Shown: positions 1-12,748 of the stretch, one piece after another
Position numbering within the stretch: position 1 is the stretch's first letter
Layout: each line of letters begins with the position of its first letter
NCBI GenBank assembly: GCA_028671895.1
Contig: JAPMAC010000197.1
Location: forward strand, 2,857,001 to 2,921,000
Direction of reading: 5' to 3'
Length of the DNA stretch: 64,000 bases
From: Oenanthe sinensis
Taxonomy: Eukaryota; Streptophyta; Magnoliopsida; Apiales; Apiaceae
Position numbers and translations under genes: made by a program
The notes under the pieces: generated by a model
What the model was told of the DNA's origin: nothing
The model's database searches: none
The model's input: only the letters and a program-made list of their open reading frames with translations

Positions 1-1140
1 ACGAAAGACATGAATAAAAAATTATTTTTACAAATAAAAATATTGAAAGAGATATCATAATAATTATTAATGTATGATGCTTAGGAATTATAAAATAAAA
101 TCATATGTGACTTGTAGTTCAATGATTCTATTTATATATTTAAAATTAAAATTAATGTTAATGTTAATTACATATATTTTTTGCGTTTATATAATGAAAA
201 GGCATAAAAGTCATTTTATTTAAATAAAATAACTCAACAAAATGCATTTATCCTCCTATTATATTTATAAAAGATTATTTATTTTAAAATGATTAAAGAT
301 AGGAAGAAGTATTTTATTATAAAGTGAAGGGTTAACAAAATTTGGGCATCATGATTCATGACTAGTCATTTCAGTCCATTCAGTTATTAACAAATGAGCC
401 TTTAGTAATCCATGTATTTTAATTTTGAAGATTATAATTTGAGCCTTTATGAAATTCGTAAAGTACATACAGATTTGAGTTTAAATATAATAAAATTTCT
501 ATTTTTAGATCAAATTTTAAAAAATTTAAAATATATCATAAAATAAAATTCACATTTTTTATATTAAAAAAAAAATCGAAGTCAATAAATTTTAAAATAC
601 CATCATTTTCTAATAAATTATTTATAACCCGCAATAAATATCTCCCAATTTTAAAAAATTATTTTAAATCCGAAAATCTAATTTGAATACCAACGAATTT
701 TAAAATCTTAAATACACCTGAAATGTTACAATTTTTTTAAAATACAAAATATATACCTTTATACTTTCAAAATCCTATAAATTCCTATAAAATATAGATT
801 GAATATGCCACACCCAACAATCATTTCACCTTTTTTTTAACAATCTAAATTTTAATATTTTATAATTTATATTCAAAAAAAATATTTTATAATTTTGTTT
901 AATAATAATTTTTAGACCTGTAGGCTGTAGCTAAAACTCCTCAAATCTATCTGAAGCAGGAGGGACTACCAATACAATCAGAGGGTAGAGGATATAGAAA
1001 GTAGAAACAAGAGGGGGGAAACCTAAGCATATCAAAGAGCCCCATAGGAAACCTAAGCATATCTTAATAGGTATAGATAATTTTCGATCAATGCATCATC
1101 TATAAAATCAAACAATGTCAACAAAAACAAAAGACAAAAC
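1..1140. other. AT-rich intergenic sequence, no gene seen
   Basis: Very AT-rich sequence with no open frame of useful length and no recognisable exon on either strand. It lies beyond the 3' end of the JmjC gene. Nothing in it resembles an RNA gene or a full transposon. Confidence 0.6.
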
Positions 1141-1281
1141 TAAGATACAAAATAAGTTGTGAATAATTCCTTGTCGAAAAACAAAATTAAGATACAAAAT
1201 AAATTGTGAATAATTCCTTGTCGAAAAACAAAATTAAGAGACAAAATAAATTGTGAATAATTCCTTGTCGAAGAACAAAAG
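1141..1281. repeat. 47-bp tandem repeat, three copies
   Basis: Three head-to-tail copies with a 47-base period start at 1141, 1188 and 1235. They share the core TAAGATACAAAATAA and the end TTCCTTGTCGAA and differ at only a few bases, so the array is recent or homogenised. The short minus-strand frame across it is a by-product of the repeat, not a gene. A fourth, decayed unit may begin after 1281. Confidence 0.9.
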
Positions 1282-2213
1282 ATAGCTTGAATGGGGGTAT
1301 TTTTAATCAACTGATTATCCATCAAACATTCATGATTGTATGCAAGCTATAGACCCCATCAAACATTCATGATTGTAAGCAAATGAAGACAAACCATAGA
1401 CCCCAGAACTGCTTCAGACCTGAAATACGAGGGAATGAAAATAAGTCGTGGATACTATATATTAAACTGTAACAGATGTCGACCATTGTTTGATATCCTA
1501 ATCTGATCAGATTTTGTAGGATTTGAGATCATACAAAAACTGATCCAACTGATATAACTTTAATCATATAAAAAGTTGTCATATTTTTACATGATGAAAA
1601 TAACTAGAAAATTCACTTGAATCATTAATATTTTGTTGGCTTTAGTATATTATTTAAGATAATAGATACTCATCTATATTGTAACAGAATAGCAAACTAG
1701 ACAATACCCAGGCCACAATTTTAGAGGCTCCATACAGAGCAGAGTAGCAAGCCTATGCCTATGTAGATGATTCAAACAGAGAAGTAATAACTCTTTATCA
1801 TTAGCACCCTCTAACAGCACTTGCTAAAAGCAGAATATGCGAATGAAAAATAGAGAAGTTACCTTACGATATGCAGAGTCCTTCATGAGCTGCATTCAGA
1901 TTCTGATTTTCTTCTCTCTAATCCAAAAGAACAGAAATTAATGAAGCTACTTATACCATCTTCTATGATAAATCCAGAATAAAATTTGTCAACATTTTAC
2001 TATCAGAAATACATTAGCACTTTAAAGTCACTTAAATACTTACTCGCTCTGCCTTTTCTGCTTTTCGGTTCTTTCTGTGACAAATTTTGTGAGGCATCAG
2101 CGTATTCTGGTGTGCTTGTTCCTGATTCAAGAAATAGAATTTGCGAAGCTAATTTAGTAAAGGCCATTAAAGAGAAAAACTCAACCTGCATTGCCTATAA
2201 CAAAAAAAAAAGG

Positions 2214-5200
2214 TTAAAGGAATATGGTATGAGACATGCCCCCTTTCTCCAACTTCTGCAAGTCCTTCACAGCTGCTTTCATTGCATGAAAGGATATTTT
2301 TTTCACCTGTTTCAAAATAAAGGAATTCAATAAGCCATTAATATAGTTAACATACTCTATTACAGATTTATGCAAATAAAAATATAATATTCAGAGATTT
2401 ATGAATTAATCATACATATCTGTCGGTACAACATTTGATTGAATCATGAATAAAGACAACGTACTTCCAATTTGTCTTCCTTTGCTCTGTGATTTTGAGG
2501 AAGAGTGCGGATTTCCTCTGCTAATCGGATGCATTCATGAACGTTTTCAGGTGAAACGAAGTCAAGTGCAACCTTTATACATGACTACGAGAAGAAAGAG
2601 TGAAGCAAATAATTAAAGCCATATTCCAAACAGAATATGACTTCAAAGATTACTAATGCTAGACTCTGTAGATCATTTCATGTAATCGTGGTATATGAGG
2701 CATAGTATGATATAGACATATATCTACCCAATCAAATCGATTACAATAACAAAAGAATCCAAGTAGAATAAAAACAAAGGAAATTAAAAGTTACTCAAAT
2801 AGATATATGTACTGTGCGAGCATAATCTTCTCTAAAAAAATTAAATATGCATGCTTAAAACTAATATATAATGCGATCAACACAAAATAAATGTCACTCT
2901 AACCCAAGAGAGGAATTTTTCCAAGGAATATACAGCTTAACCTATAATAATTGTTACTCCCTCCGTCCCATTTGATTCTTAACATTTTTCAAAAAATGAC
3001 GCACATAATTTGAAAAATGCTAAGAATCAAAAGGGACGGAGGGAGTATCATCAAGAGTAAGTCAGATTTGGTATTGTTATGGGAGTTATCCTGCTTAAGT
3101 GAAAAAGGTAATTTATCTGATTATCTGAATATAGTTTGCTCAAAATTAAATTGATGGGTGCATAGGATCATGTATGCTTTGCATTCATTGCGCCAGAGGT
3201 CAACTTTGGACTTTACTGACGCACAATGCGCAGGCTTTTGCAAGAAAAAAAATAACTAGTGGGAGTTCACCGTCCCCCGCCAATATTACCAAATACACTT
3301 TATTTGCTTTTATAAGAGAAAAAAGTACAAGTGCATGCTCACTGGCCAAGCCCATATATAAATATGTGCATATATACAGAAGAGATCTTATGGTAATCAA
3401 CTCTCCATTGTAATTTGATTATGTACGTCATTTCATGGCATAATAGTGATACTTTAAAGTGCCACTTTCTGGAAGGGGTCTTGAAGAAGAATGGTTCATG
3501 AACTGATAAATGGTTTAAAAATTAAAAGTGGCTACATGATACCTAATGCTATAATTGGTATCAATATAGTTCTCTTGAATCAAGGATCAGAAAATGTTGT
3601 GGCAACAAGATAGCTGCGAGGAGACCATATCGTTTTTCCCTGTATCTATATTTTGCATTCATTGCAACAAAGGCCAACTTTGGACTTTACTGACGCGCAA
3701 TGCGCAGGCCTTTGCAAGAAAAAAAATAAATAGTGGGAGTTCACTGGCCCCCACCAATATTACCATATATACTTTATGTGCAAAGTAAATAAAGTACAGC
3801 CGCATTCTCACTGGCCCAGCCCATATGTAAATGTGTCCATATATAGAGAAGAGGGCTTATACTAATCAACTCTCCCACTGTAATTTGATTATATATGTCA
3901 TTCCATGGCATAATAGTGATACTTTAAAGTTCAACTTTCTGGAAAGGGACTTCAAGAAGAATGGTTCATGAAATGATAAATGGTTTAGAATTGGAGACAT
4001 GATACCTAATGCTATAATTTTGATCAATATAGTTCTCTTGATCAAGTCAGAAAATGTTGTGGCAACAAGATAGCTGCGAGAAGGCCGTTACAAATACATG
4101 GCCATGTAAGAACCAGGAAGAAGCGTAAGCATTTATTCAAAAGATGAATTAATCAGAAATGGTTAAAACCAAGTTCAGTATAGTTTATTTCTTGAAAGAA
4201 GAAAATTTTGATACAGTAAAGTTACCTTTAACTAAATAGTCTTTAATTGAACAATTATTAAAAGGAAGTACGACTTAATTTTGTAAAAAAAACAGACAGC
4301 GATATAAAATCACCTTTATATTTCGAACTTGATGAGGACATCCAGCTGGTATAAATACTGCATCGCCTTGCTTTTGGACAAATGTCCATGGCTCTATTCC
4401 TAAACAAAACAAAACATGGATTAACACACACACAGGCACATATATATTTAGCAGTTACCACACTATCTATATGTATCTCAAACTAACCATATTCCTCCTT
4501 CAGCCTTCTTTTATGCTCCATCGTCAAATAAAATGTCTGGTCATGAATGGGGTGAATTGCCTACAACATTAAAATAAGAATTCGGTAGAAGTTTAAAAAA
4601 TGAATAAGCTACATAACATCAATTTCTGTCTCAGATGAACACATTGAGGCAAACATGTTGGATAGTCATGCATCGCAACACAATAAACCAGAGAAGTTTC
4701 AATGAAAATATAGAGAATAACATGTAGATTCATAGGCACAACGCAAATGAATCTCATTATTTACTTCTCATTTCCTTCCCGTTACCTTACAATTCGCATA
4801 TGATGGCTCCCTTATCCATCAGGTTTAAAGCAATTCATAATCTGAAGTACTTAACTTGCTATTTGTTATTACAAAGATCTTGTACACGTAAACTTGATAA
4901 GCTAGTTTTCCTTCCTTTTGCACAAAACACATTCTTAACTAATGTCGATTTACATAGATAATGTCCATACTTCCTCCAAATAAAGTAGATGGTTCGATGA
5001 TTAAGTAGATCCATTTATACTCTAGAAAATCAATAATATTTAACTTGTTTAATATAGATTCTCATAAAAATATTATTAACAAATATGAATATGTGCTATT
5101 ATTTGGTAAAAACGGACAGATGCCTCAAAACAAAGAACCATTTAAATATTGTGTTCCTTAAATAAAAAGATCCAATATCACCTCAAATCATTAATTAGTT

Positions 5201-6630
5201 TTGCAACAACATAGGAAAGTATAAACTCTGTAGTTCAAGATAGGCAGAAATCACATATCAAGTTACTTGTCATCATAGGGAGCTAGATAACGACTGCTGC
5301 TCATCATAGTCCTAAACTTCTGGTAATCAAGTATGGCATGTGAAAGATGGAAATCAAGGAAATGTCTTTACCTGATCCAAAGGCCGGCAATATACATGTC
5401 TGAATTCTTTAAAATACTTTCTTAAATATTCTTCCAATTTGGCAGAATCTTGCCTTCTAAAGATGTCCCATAGTGCACCTCCCTCTGGGTGTTCCATCCC
5501 CTCTACATTGTTATCCGAGAATACAACTCCACTGTTCAATATCTGATCCCTTCCGAAAATTTCCCTTTGATCCTGGGCAATGTGTTTTTGTTTAATCTCC
5601 TTTATCTTGGCAAGCTGATCAGATGTAAACGTTACTTCTTGGACATGTGTCAGCACATTTACCTGTAACATCACATATAAATTTCATACAAAGATGTGAA
5701 TATGTAAAAAAACCAGAAATTGACACCAAAAAGGATATTTCCCTGATCTATTATTGTGAAAAGATGTGAATATGTAAATTTTAAAAACCAAGAACTGACA
5801 CCAAAAAGGACAGTTCTCTGATCTACTATGATGATAAAGCTTCACCATTTAAAAAGAGCTAGTTCATGCAATCTTATACAACAACATTGATAGTATAAAA
5901 AAATATACTTATTAATACTAAAGACACGCATACCGCATCAGACATGTCACAATGTAGCTTCGTCACAGAATCACCACGGCCAAGCTCCTGAGAAATTCCA
6001 TAAGCTATATACGTCTTAGGCCCCATATCCGGCTTCAATGATTTCTCGGGCAACTTGACAGCAAGATTTAGATAGCCACTACGTGAATTTGTATACTCCT
6101 TAAACGGTAAACTACTGAGAAACTCAGCATCATGACGTGGCAAGTGCTTATCAAATGAACTGGATGGGGGCCAATCTTTCAACTTCAAAATACGTGGCCA
6201 CCCATGATCATCAAGTTGACCTTCCCGATAACCTTTGAAAAAGTGGTGTGCATTAACATCCACCTGCACTCCATGAAAACAAAAGACCAATAAATTCAAC
6301 AAATTTAATAATTAGCAACTCCCAGACACCAGCCAGCCCCCCATCCCCAAGAAGAGTAGAAAATACAAAAGAGATGCAAATATATGCACAAAAAGTGTTA
6401 AGAAGAAAGGGAGTTTTGACAACAAACAGAATTTATGGTTTAACTGCTGGCACATAGCAATTCGTAGAATTATTCATAACAAACATATTGTTATTTTTAG
6501 TATCATGTGTAGTTTTTACTTTTTACGATCATAGTCCTATTTCCAAAAAATTGTACGGAATCACCACTAACAGTATATTATCAAAAGCAACTTTCACCAT
6601 GGAGACCAGTAATTCTAGAAGGAAAAAAAA

Positions 6631-6663
<33 letters not shown>

Positions 6664-9582
6664 CTACCAGATAGGAGGAGAAAATAGTGTACTGAAAAAG
6701 GAGAGACTAACTGACCTCGCACCAGTCTAAACAATTAACGGCAACAACATCCAAAAGCTGTGAATGATTCATGTTTTTGATCTGACGGAATGCACGCCAC
6801 ATGACCATTGGTTCCCAACTTAAACCACATGTTAACTCAAGCACATTATTGACAATGACAGGTTCACCCTTGAGCCAGTGGTACTGAAAATGACTCAAGT
6901 CCTGGGACTGAAGTTCTACAGCAGTTGGACAGTACAGATAGTTGTCACTGCAATCTTTCCGAGATGCAGCTTTCAGTAAGTTTATCTTTTCTGTGCCATC
7001 TTTAGAAAGGGAAGAAAAACAGGAGCATGGTTGTTCAGTAGTTACAGGCAAGAGTTTGTACTTATCTGATAATTTCTCAGCTTCAAGCACTAAGTTGGAA
7101 ACCGAATCCTTGATTAAACACTTCAATTCTAATATGCCTTCACCACAACCACCCAAAGTTTCTGAGGGACAAGGGATGTTACCATCTTCATGGGATTTCC
7201 ACTGAGATATTGACTTCCAGTGATCCTTACAACTAGTATCCTCTGGTATGTGAGGTGTAGCCTTTAGATTACCTTCACCATGTATGTATGGGGACCCTGG
7301 GTCTACAAATTGAAAATTCACTTCCTCTTGAGTTCCTTGCAGGCAACCATCACGGAACTCTCGACAGCAAATTAGGCAAAGATCATAAGAACAACTTGTA
7401 CAGCTTCTGTGAAAATCAACAATTGAAGTTCTACAATTGTCACTGCAACAAACATTCAAAACATTAATTGTTTAAGAATGCCAGGAATATAGCCCCGTAT
7501 TAATAAGAGATGGCTTCTGTGAACCTACCAATACATGCGCTCTTCCAACCCACATTTTGCATTTTTTACTTTTAAATCGGACAATGATAACCCTGTGCAA
7601 ACAATTAACAATGTTAGTATTTCCTCATTTCAAAAGCCTGATCCAATTTTAGTGAATCATACATCATTATCTGAAGAAAGGAACAACGATAAAATCAGAA
7701 TAACAAGGTCAGCATGGAGTAATAAATATGGAAGAGAAAAGGGATGAAAACAAAATAAGCATTTCATTCTGTGAACAGTTTTGCCATTTCCCTCTGCCAA
7801 AATGAAACCACTAGCTATATTTATTAAAATCTCCCATTTGATTAGAATAACTCTTGCAAGGCACTGTTTTTATTATAAGAACTCTTGCAAGAAAATAATA
7901 TAAATTACCAGTTCATTGTTAAAAACCAATCTAGATGCACAGTCGTCATAAATAATATCGAAGTCACAGAAATGCTAGACTAAGGATATACCTCGAATCT
8001 TGGCTTCTATCTGCTTCTCCCTCATCTGTTCCTCATTTAATTGTTTCAGAAACGGTAGAAGAATCGGAATAATATACTTAGAGTACTTAACTTTTTCTGC
8101 ATTGGTGAATTTCAAATCAAATTTTTCCTTGTCCTACAAAAATTTTTATTTACCAATTATGTGAGCTCAAAATTAAAGGAAAACATCAATTATTATTCAC
8201 TGATGATAAGAACCAAAGATACTTACTTTTTTCGGTACTTCTAATCGCAAACATCTTTTGCAGTTACAGTTAACTTGACAAACCGGGCAAAGTTTGGCAA
8301 AATCATCTTCCGTCATCTTAGGGTACCTACATACATAGAAATAAGTATGAGTGTATGACCATAAGGCTGTGAGCTCAACCTGTTGAACTATCTTCAGTTG
8401 AAACCATAATAAAATAAAAAAGTTGATTTCACAACCTTAACAGTTTGATGAATAACAAATGTCAGCCGAAAATCGCAGATAAACACCCAAACAAAAACTT
8501 CAGGAAAAAAAGTTACCATGTTTTCATGCAGGGAACACAATATCGCTTCCATATACAATTGGTGCATCTCACAACCCGGCCTTTGTCATTCCTCTGACAC
8601 TGATGACACATATTTGATAGTGGTTCCCCCTATTTGCATAAAATCCCAAATTGAATAAGCAAAATGTTTAACCATAATAATCATGACTTATATTAGAAAA
8701 AAGGGAAATAAAACATACATTCTCATCAGTATTTGACTTTCCCCCACTCTTTGGTTTCTTTAGAGCATTAGCACTCTTACAAACTGCAATAGTAGCATCT
8801 ACTTCTGCACTAGTTGGCTCATCATTACCACTTTCACTTTCCTTCTTTTTCTTTGGACCGCTACTCGTTTTGCAATTTACCTTAGCATCTCTTCTAACTT
8901 TTTTAACCAAATTCTCAGGAACAACCTCCTCTCCCTCCACCAAATCACCCTGTTCCAAACCGGCATCAAACGTTACACCATTATTTTCCTCATCAACCTT
9001 TTTCATCGAACTCTTTCTGCGTCTCTTTCGTGACTTGGCTTCTTTTTCAACCTGTAAATAATGATCAAGATATTCAATGTACGGGTTCGTCTGAACCACT
9101 TTCCTCTGCCTAAGATTTCTCCTTGTCTCTGTCTCCTCTAAATTCACTTTCTTTTTCTCAACATCCTCTTCAATTCCACCTTTTCGATAATCACTACAAA
9201 CCATCCCATCTCTTTCTGTTCTCTCCACCCCCATCTCAACAACCAAATCAACATTTTCTTTAAAGCAATCAATTCTCTCTCCCTTCCCATCTAAAACATT
9301 TTCTTGATCAAAGCCCTCACCTTTCTCACCCAAATCATTAAATTCTCTCAAAACCTCCCCTTTCTCCTCACCTTTCACACCCAAATCATTAAATTCCCTC
9401 AAAACCTCCCCTTTTTCCTCACCTTTCTCACCCAATCCACAATCTTGATCACCACTTTCCCCACAACCCTTGTTCTCTTTTCGACAAATTTTCGACAATT
9501 CCTCACCTTCACCATCGCAACCCTTCTCAGCAACAACCTCTTCTCCCTCCATCAATTCACCACCTTCTTCCTTAATCACCAT
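2214..9582 (-). CDS. KDM3/JMJ25-type JmjC histone demethylase
   Basis: Twelve exons in order: 9582-8719, 8629-8517, 8326-8227, 8133-7992, 7592-7529, 7442-6716, 6263-5934, 5662-5372, 4560-4488, 4399-4314, 2572-2465, 2306-2214. All join in frame with GT-AG introns, giving about 996 residues. An acidic and basic N-terminal region comes first, then a cysteine-rich zinc-binding region (CHQC, CPVC, CNCKRC, residues about 294-360), a second cysteine cluster (about 425-460) and the JmjC domain. The iron ligands are visible as H774-C-D776 in LHCDMSD and H924 in CPHQVRN. In the family this domain removes methyl groups from histone H3K9 using Fe(II) and 2-oxoglutarate in the nucleus; IBM1 and JMJ25 are Arabidopsis members. 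An in-frame ATG at 9633 would add 17 hydrophobic residues; I prefer 9582. The C-terminus could instead splice into an open frame at 2003-2184. Which family member it is orthologous to is not settled. Confidence 0.93.
2957..3045. mobile_element. Stowaway-type MITE, 89 bp
   Basis: A near-perfect palindrome with inverted ends CTCCCTCCGTCCC and GGGACGGAGGGAG, flanked on both sides by TA, the target duplication of Tc1/mariner-derived Stowaway elements. It sits in the intron between the last JmjC-domain exon (4399-4314) and the exon at 2572-2465. The arms pair along almost the whole length, so the transcript could fold into a long hairpin. Confidence 0.9.
3174..4081. repeat. Intronic tandem segmental duplication, about 2 x 450 bp
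   Basis: Positions 3174-3621 and 3648-4081 are diverged copies of one sequence. They share the stretches around TTTGGACTTTACTGACGC, ATGGCATAATAGTGATACTT and TGTGGCAACAAGATAGCTGC, offset by about 460-474 bases. The pair lies wholly within one JmjC intron. Short open frames in both copies (from 3174 and 3594) are spurious. The copies differ by small indels and many substitutions, so the event is not recent. Confidence 0.85.
6631..6658. repeat. 28-base G homopolymer preceded by A8
   Basis: An unbroken run of 28 G on the plus strand directly after eight A. In the JmjC transcript, which comes from the minus strand, this reads as C28 then T8, an extreme polypyrimidine tract within the intron 6715-6264. 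It could form a G-quadruplex in DNA. Its exact length is uncertain because such runs are hard to sequence. Confidence 0.85.
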
Positions 9583-9754
9583 CTCAACCAAGAACCAAAC
9601 AAATAAACACACCTTAATCAAACCCCCGCCCACAAAATCTCTTCAACAAAACCTTTACACACACACACCCACAAAATCTCTTCACAAGAACCAACAAGAA
9701 ACTGAAAATTCACACCTTTTAAAAAGAGGGTTTTCACTATAGGGTACTAGATTA

Positions 9755-9777
9755 TGTATATATATAAATTAAACCAA
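9755..9777 (-). promoter_or_regulatory. Candidate TATA box and CCAAT-like site of the JmjC gene
   Basis: Reading the minus strand toward the gene, an ATTGG site is followed by TTTATATATATACA about 175 bases upstream of the preferred start codon. Placement fits a core promoter with a 5' leader of roughly 140 bases. TA-rich tracts are common here, so this is suggestive only. Confidence 0.35.
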
Positions 9778-9782
9778 TAGAC

Positions 9783-11112
9783 ACAAAATACTAGTAAGCA
9801 TATATGAAACTTTTAAAAGTCCCGCCCTTTCCCTCTCTTTAGATTTACTGTAATAAACTACTACAGTATTATTACTTGTCTATGTCTAATGTATAGTATA
9901 TAAAGCAGAGCTGTTAAGGTTTCGAGGTTGAAAAAAACCCCATAAAGCTGATATTATATATATGTATGTATAATGTATGTATGTTGTGTGCAACTGTGTA
10001 TATATATACTTACCAACTTACCAACCAAGTAGAAAACCACATCGTACGGCTAGTGTCCACTGTCCATAGATTACACTAGAGTACACGGTTTTAAGCCTGC
10101 TGTTTTTATTTTTGTAACCCTTCAATATTGTTAATTCATCTTGTCTTAATTTTTAAATTCAAAATTATATTTTTATAATATTTTTTTCTAAAAGAAATTT
10201 TTTTTAAGTATGTTATACATACCTTTTCACATTATAAAATTTCTAAGGTTTCTAATGATATATTATTTTTAAATTTTAATTATAGAAAAGAGGGGAGGGA
10301 ATATTCTACTTTAATAATATTTGTAGCCTTTTTTGTAGGATTATGTATTCCATTAATATTGAAAAGCATCATTTTTCAGATTTTGTATTCCATTTAAAAG
10401 GTAAAGAATATATTTCTTTTACGAGATTAGGATGTTTAAAATATATCTTAGATAAGTTATGTGAGATATATAGGATTTATATACAAAAATGGAAAGAGTA
10501 TTTTTGTCAAATGATTCATTTAAAAAAAATTTAATATACTACTATTATGTTGTACTAAAATTCTAGAAAATTATGTAAAATATATCTTAGTTTCTTTTTC
10601 TCTTCTTTTAATTTGATTTTTATATGTAGTTCAAAGGTGTTATTTATTTTAAATGATTAATTTTGAATTATATAAAAATTTAGCTCAACTCGATTTGGAA
10701 AAAGTCTAAAAAAGTCCGGCCTAGTCGGAACCGGGTTTATGACTTTGAACAGGTTGTATATTTTTAGGTGAAGTCTAAGTTCACCCATGTCCGAATAAAA
10801 TTCAGGTTAAAACTCGAATAAAATGCAATTATTAAATTATATTATATATATATATATGTATTATATTTGTTATAAATTAAAAATAGTATAGACACATATA
10901 TTTACACATAAATAAATAAAAATAATTAAATATTTTTTTATTATTTGTGAATAAAATATACTAACTTATATCTCGTTCGATGCATGGATCGAAATTTTTT
11001 AATATTTTATATGTGATTTAAATTTATTTTTTATTTTTATATAATTAGGAAAATAGATGATTTGTTTGATTATTAGAAATTTCTAATCATTTCAAAATTT
11101 ATTAATTTTCAT
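9783..11112. other. Intergenic AT-rich DNA with transposon debris
   Basis: No gene on either strand. It presumably carries the upstream promoter of the JmjC gene in its first few hundred bases. Around 10680-10820 a less AT-rich stretch (CTCAACTCGATT, GGCCTAGTCGGAACCGGG) resembles the ends of decayed DNA transposons, without both ends or a target duplication. An open frame at 10343-10534 has AT-biased, low-complexity coding and no family resemblance. Confidence 0.5.
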
Positions 11113-12379
11113 ATAAGGTACAAAATATATTATTCAATAATTTATTTGTAAATAACATATTCCAAAATATACAATACTTTTGTATGGCAGTTCACAAGAA
11201 AAAGAAAATAATATATTAGATAACAGAGGCAGCACATTTAAACCTCAAAGTAAATAAACAATGATTTAATACTAACCTCACTTTATTTTAATGGTTAATT
11301 TCCTCAAAACACTACTAAAAATGAATCATCACCCTACCTTAAACATTGTTTAAAGGACGTACATTCAAATGAGAATATATAGAACATAAGCAATTAAGCA
11401 TTAAGCAATGCATGCACGCATGTCTATAATTTAGGCATTTTAATTATCAAGGCCATTTTTCTCTATCTGTTTCCCTCACAGTAAACAATCTTCATGGATT
11501 CAAAGACATGATCCCAAGAGACATTGGTTCTTGATAACTAAAATATACTCTCTCTGGTCCTTTATATAGGTCACTGGACTTTTTATACGTAATTTTAGAA
11601 GTTTTGACCATATAGTTAGAATTGATAACCTCGCAAGACAATGGTCACAGGTAGTAAATGTAATGCCAAAGGAATTACTACCATGCAGAGTGCATCTTTT
11701 GGCAAGTTTACATATATGTTCTTCTATATGCAAACATAATTATCATATTGAAAAGAGTAAAATGCAATGTGTGTGGCTAAAGTTTGGCCATGGTGCAATC
11801 TGTGTGACTATAATTTCGAAAATGCAATGTGTGTGGTTGAAGTTTGGCCATGGTGCAATCTGTGTGACTATAATTTTGAAAATAGCAAAGTGTGTACCTC
11901 AAATTTACGTGACCATGCAATGTGTGTGCTACCGTTAGTTTGAGCTAACTTCCGTTAGTAAATAAAGCGAACTAGCAGGGGCTTTCTTGTACTTCCACAT
12001 TAAAGCAATAATACAACTACTTAATAGTTAAAAAAAAGTATAATTTTTCATTCCTTTTCAATTTTAAAGGTCCGAAAATTCATTTTTTTCATTTTATAAT
12101 TTTATATATTCATTTTTTTCTAATTGAAAATACTTGATTCGTACATAGACTCAAAAAGAAAAATTGAGATTTAAAAAAATAATTATTTTTATTTTAAATA
12201 ATATAATTTTCATGTATAATTCAAAAATATATTGAGATTTTAAAATAATAAAATTAAATTTTAATTTTATCTACAAAATTTGAATTTTTTTATAAATTAA
12301 AAAAAAGATTAAAATTTTATTAGAGAAAATATTATTTTTAATTTTAAAAAGACCGTTACTATAACGTGTATATATATAT

Positions 12380-12700
12380 AGGCTAGTGATCAAATAGAAA
12401 CCAAAATTAAAATAGAAACTAGAAACTAATCTGAGCATTTACATTAATCTAATCTAATAACCCTCTTAGAAGCAGTACACAATATCAAAATACAGCCTCC
12501 TACATGCAATCTTATCTATTTCTCTCCATTTTTAATTTATTTTTTCGTTAGTCGGTGAATTTTTTTTGAAATCCGATTTCACTGTATTTTTATACATCTC
12601 CCAACGATCAATTTGCATACCATATGTGCTATATTTCGATATGATTTTAAAAAAATTAATTTCTAGTTTCTATTCTAAAAATAGTTTCTAGCTAAGTAAG

Positions 12701-12705
<5 letters not shown>
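12380..12705. repeat. Imperfect inverted repeat inside the MULE
   Basis: The motif AAAATAGAAACTAGAAACTAA near 12407 recurs inverted near 12650-12690, enclosing about 300 bases. It may be a small element nested in the MULE. I could not find a convincing target duplication. Confidence 0.35.

Positions 12706-12742
<37 letters not shown>
12701..12742. repeat. (AT)n(GT)n microsatellite
   Basis: A run of AT dinucleotides passing directly into about 14 GT dinucleotides, within the MULE interior. Confidence 0.95.

Positions 12743-12748
<6 letters not shown>

Noticed and set aside
1141..1281. CRISPR-like array
   Set aside because: Repeats are contiguous without spacers and the genome is a plant's.
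1140..1325. 61-residue minus-strand open frame
   Set aside because: It is the translation of the 47-bp tandem repeat, not a protein.
6488..6730. Open frame encoding a polyglycine stretch
   Set aside because: Polyglycine is simply the translated G28 run within an intron.
9304..9742. Two plus-strand open frames of 90-100 residues
   Set aside because: They are antisense to JmjC exon 1 and its leader; the sense strand has the consistent gene model.
11663..11938. Open frame with a repeated VWLKFGHGAICVTII peptide
   Set aside because: The repetition comes from the tandem units of the MULE end, and the frame crosses the element boundary.
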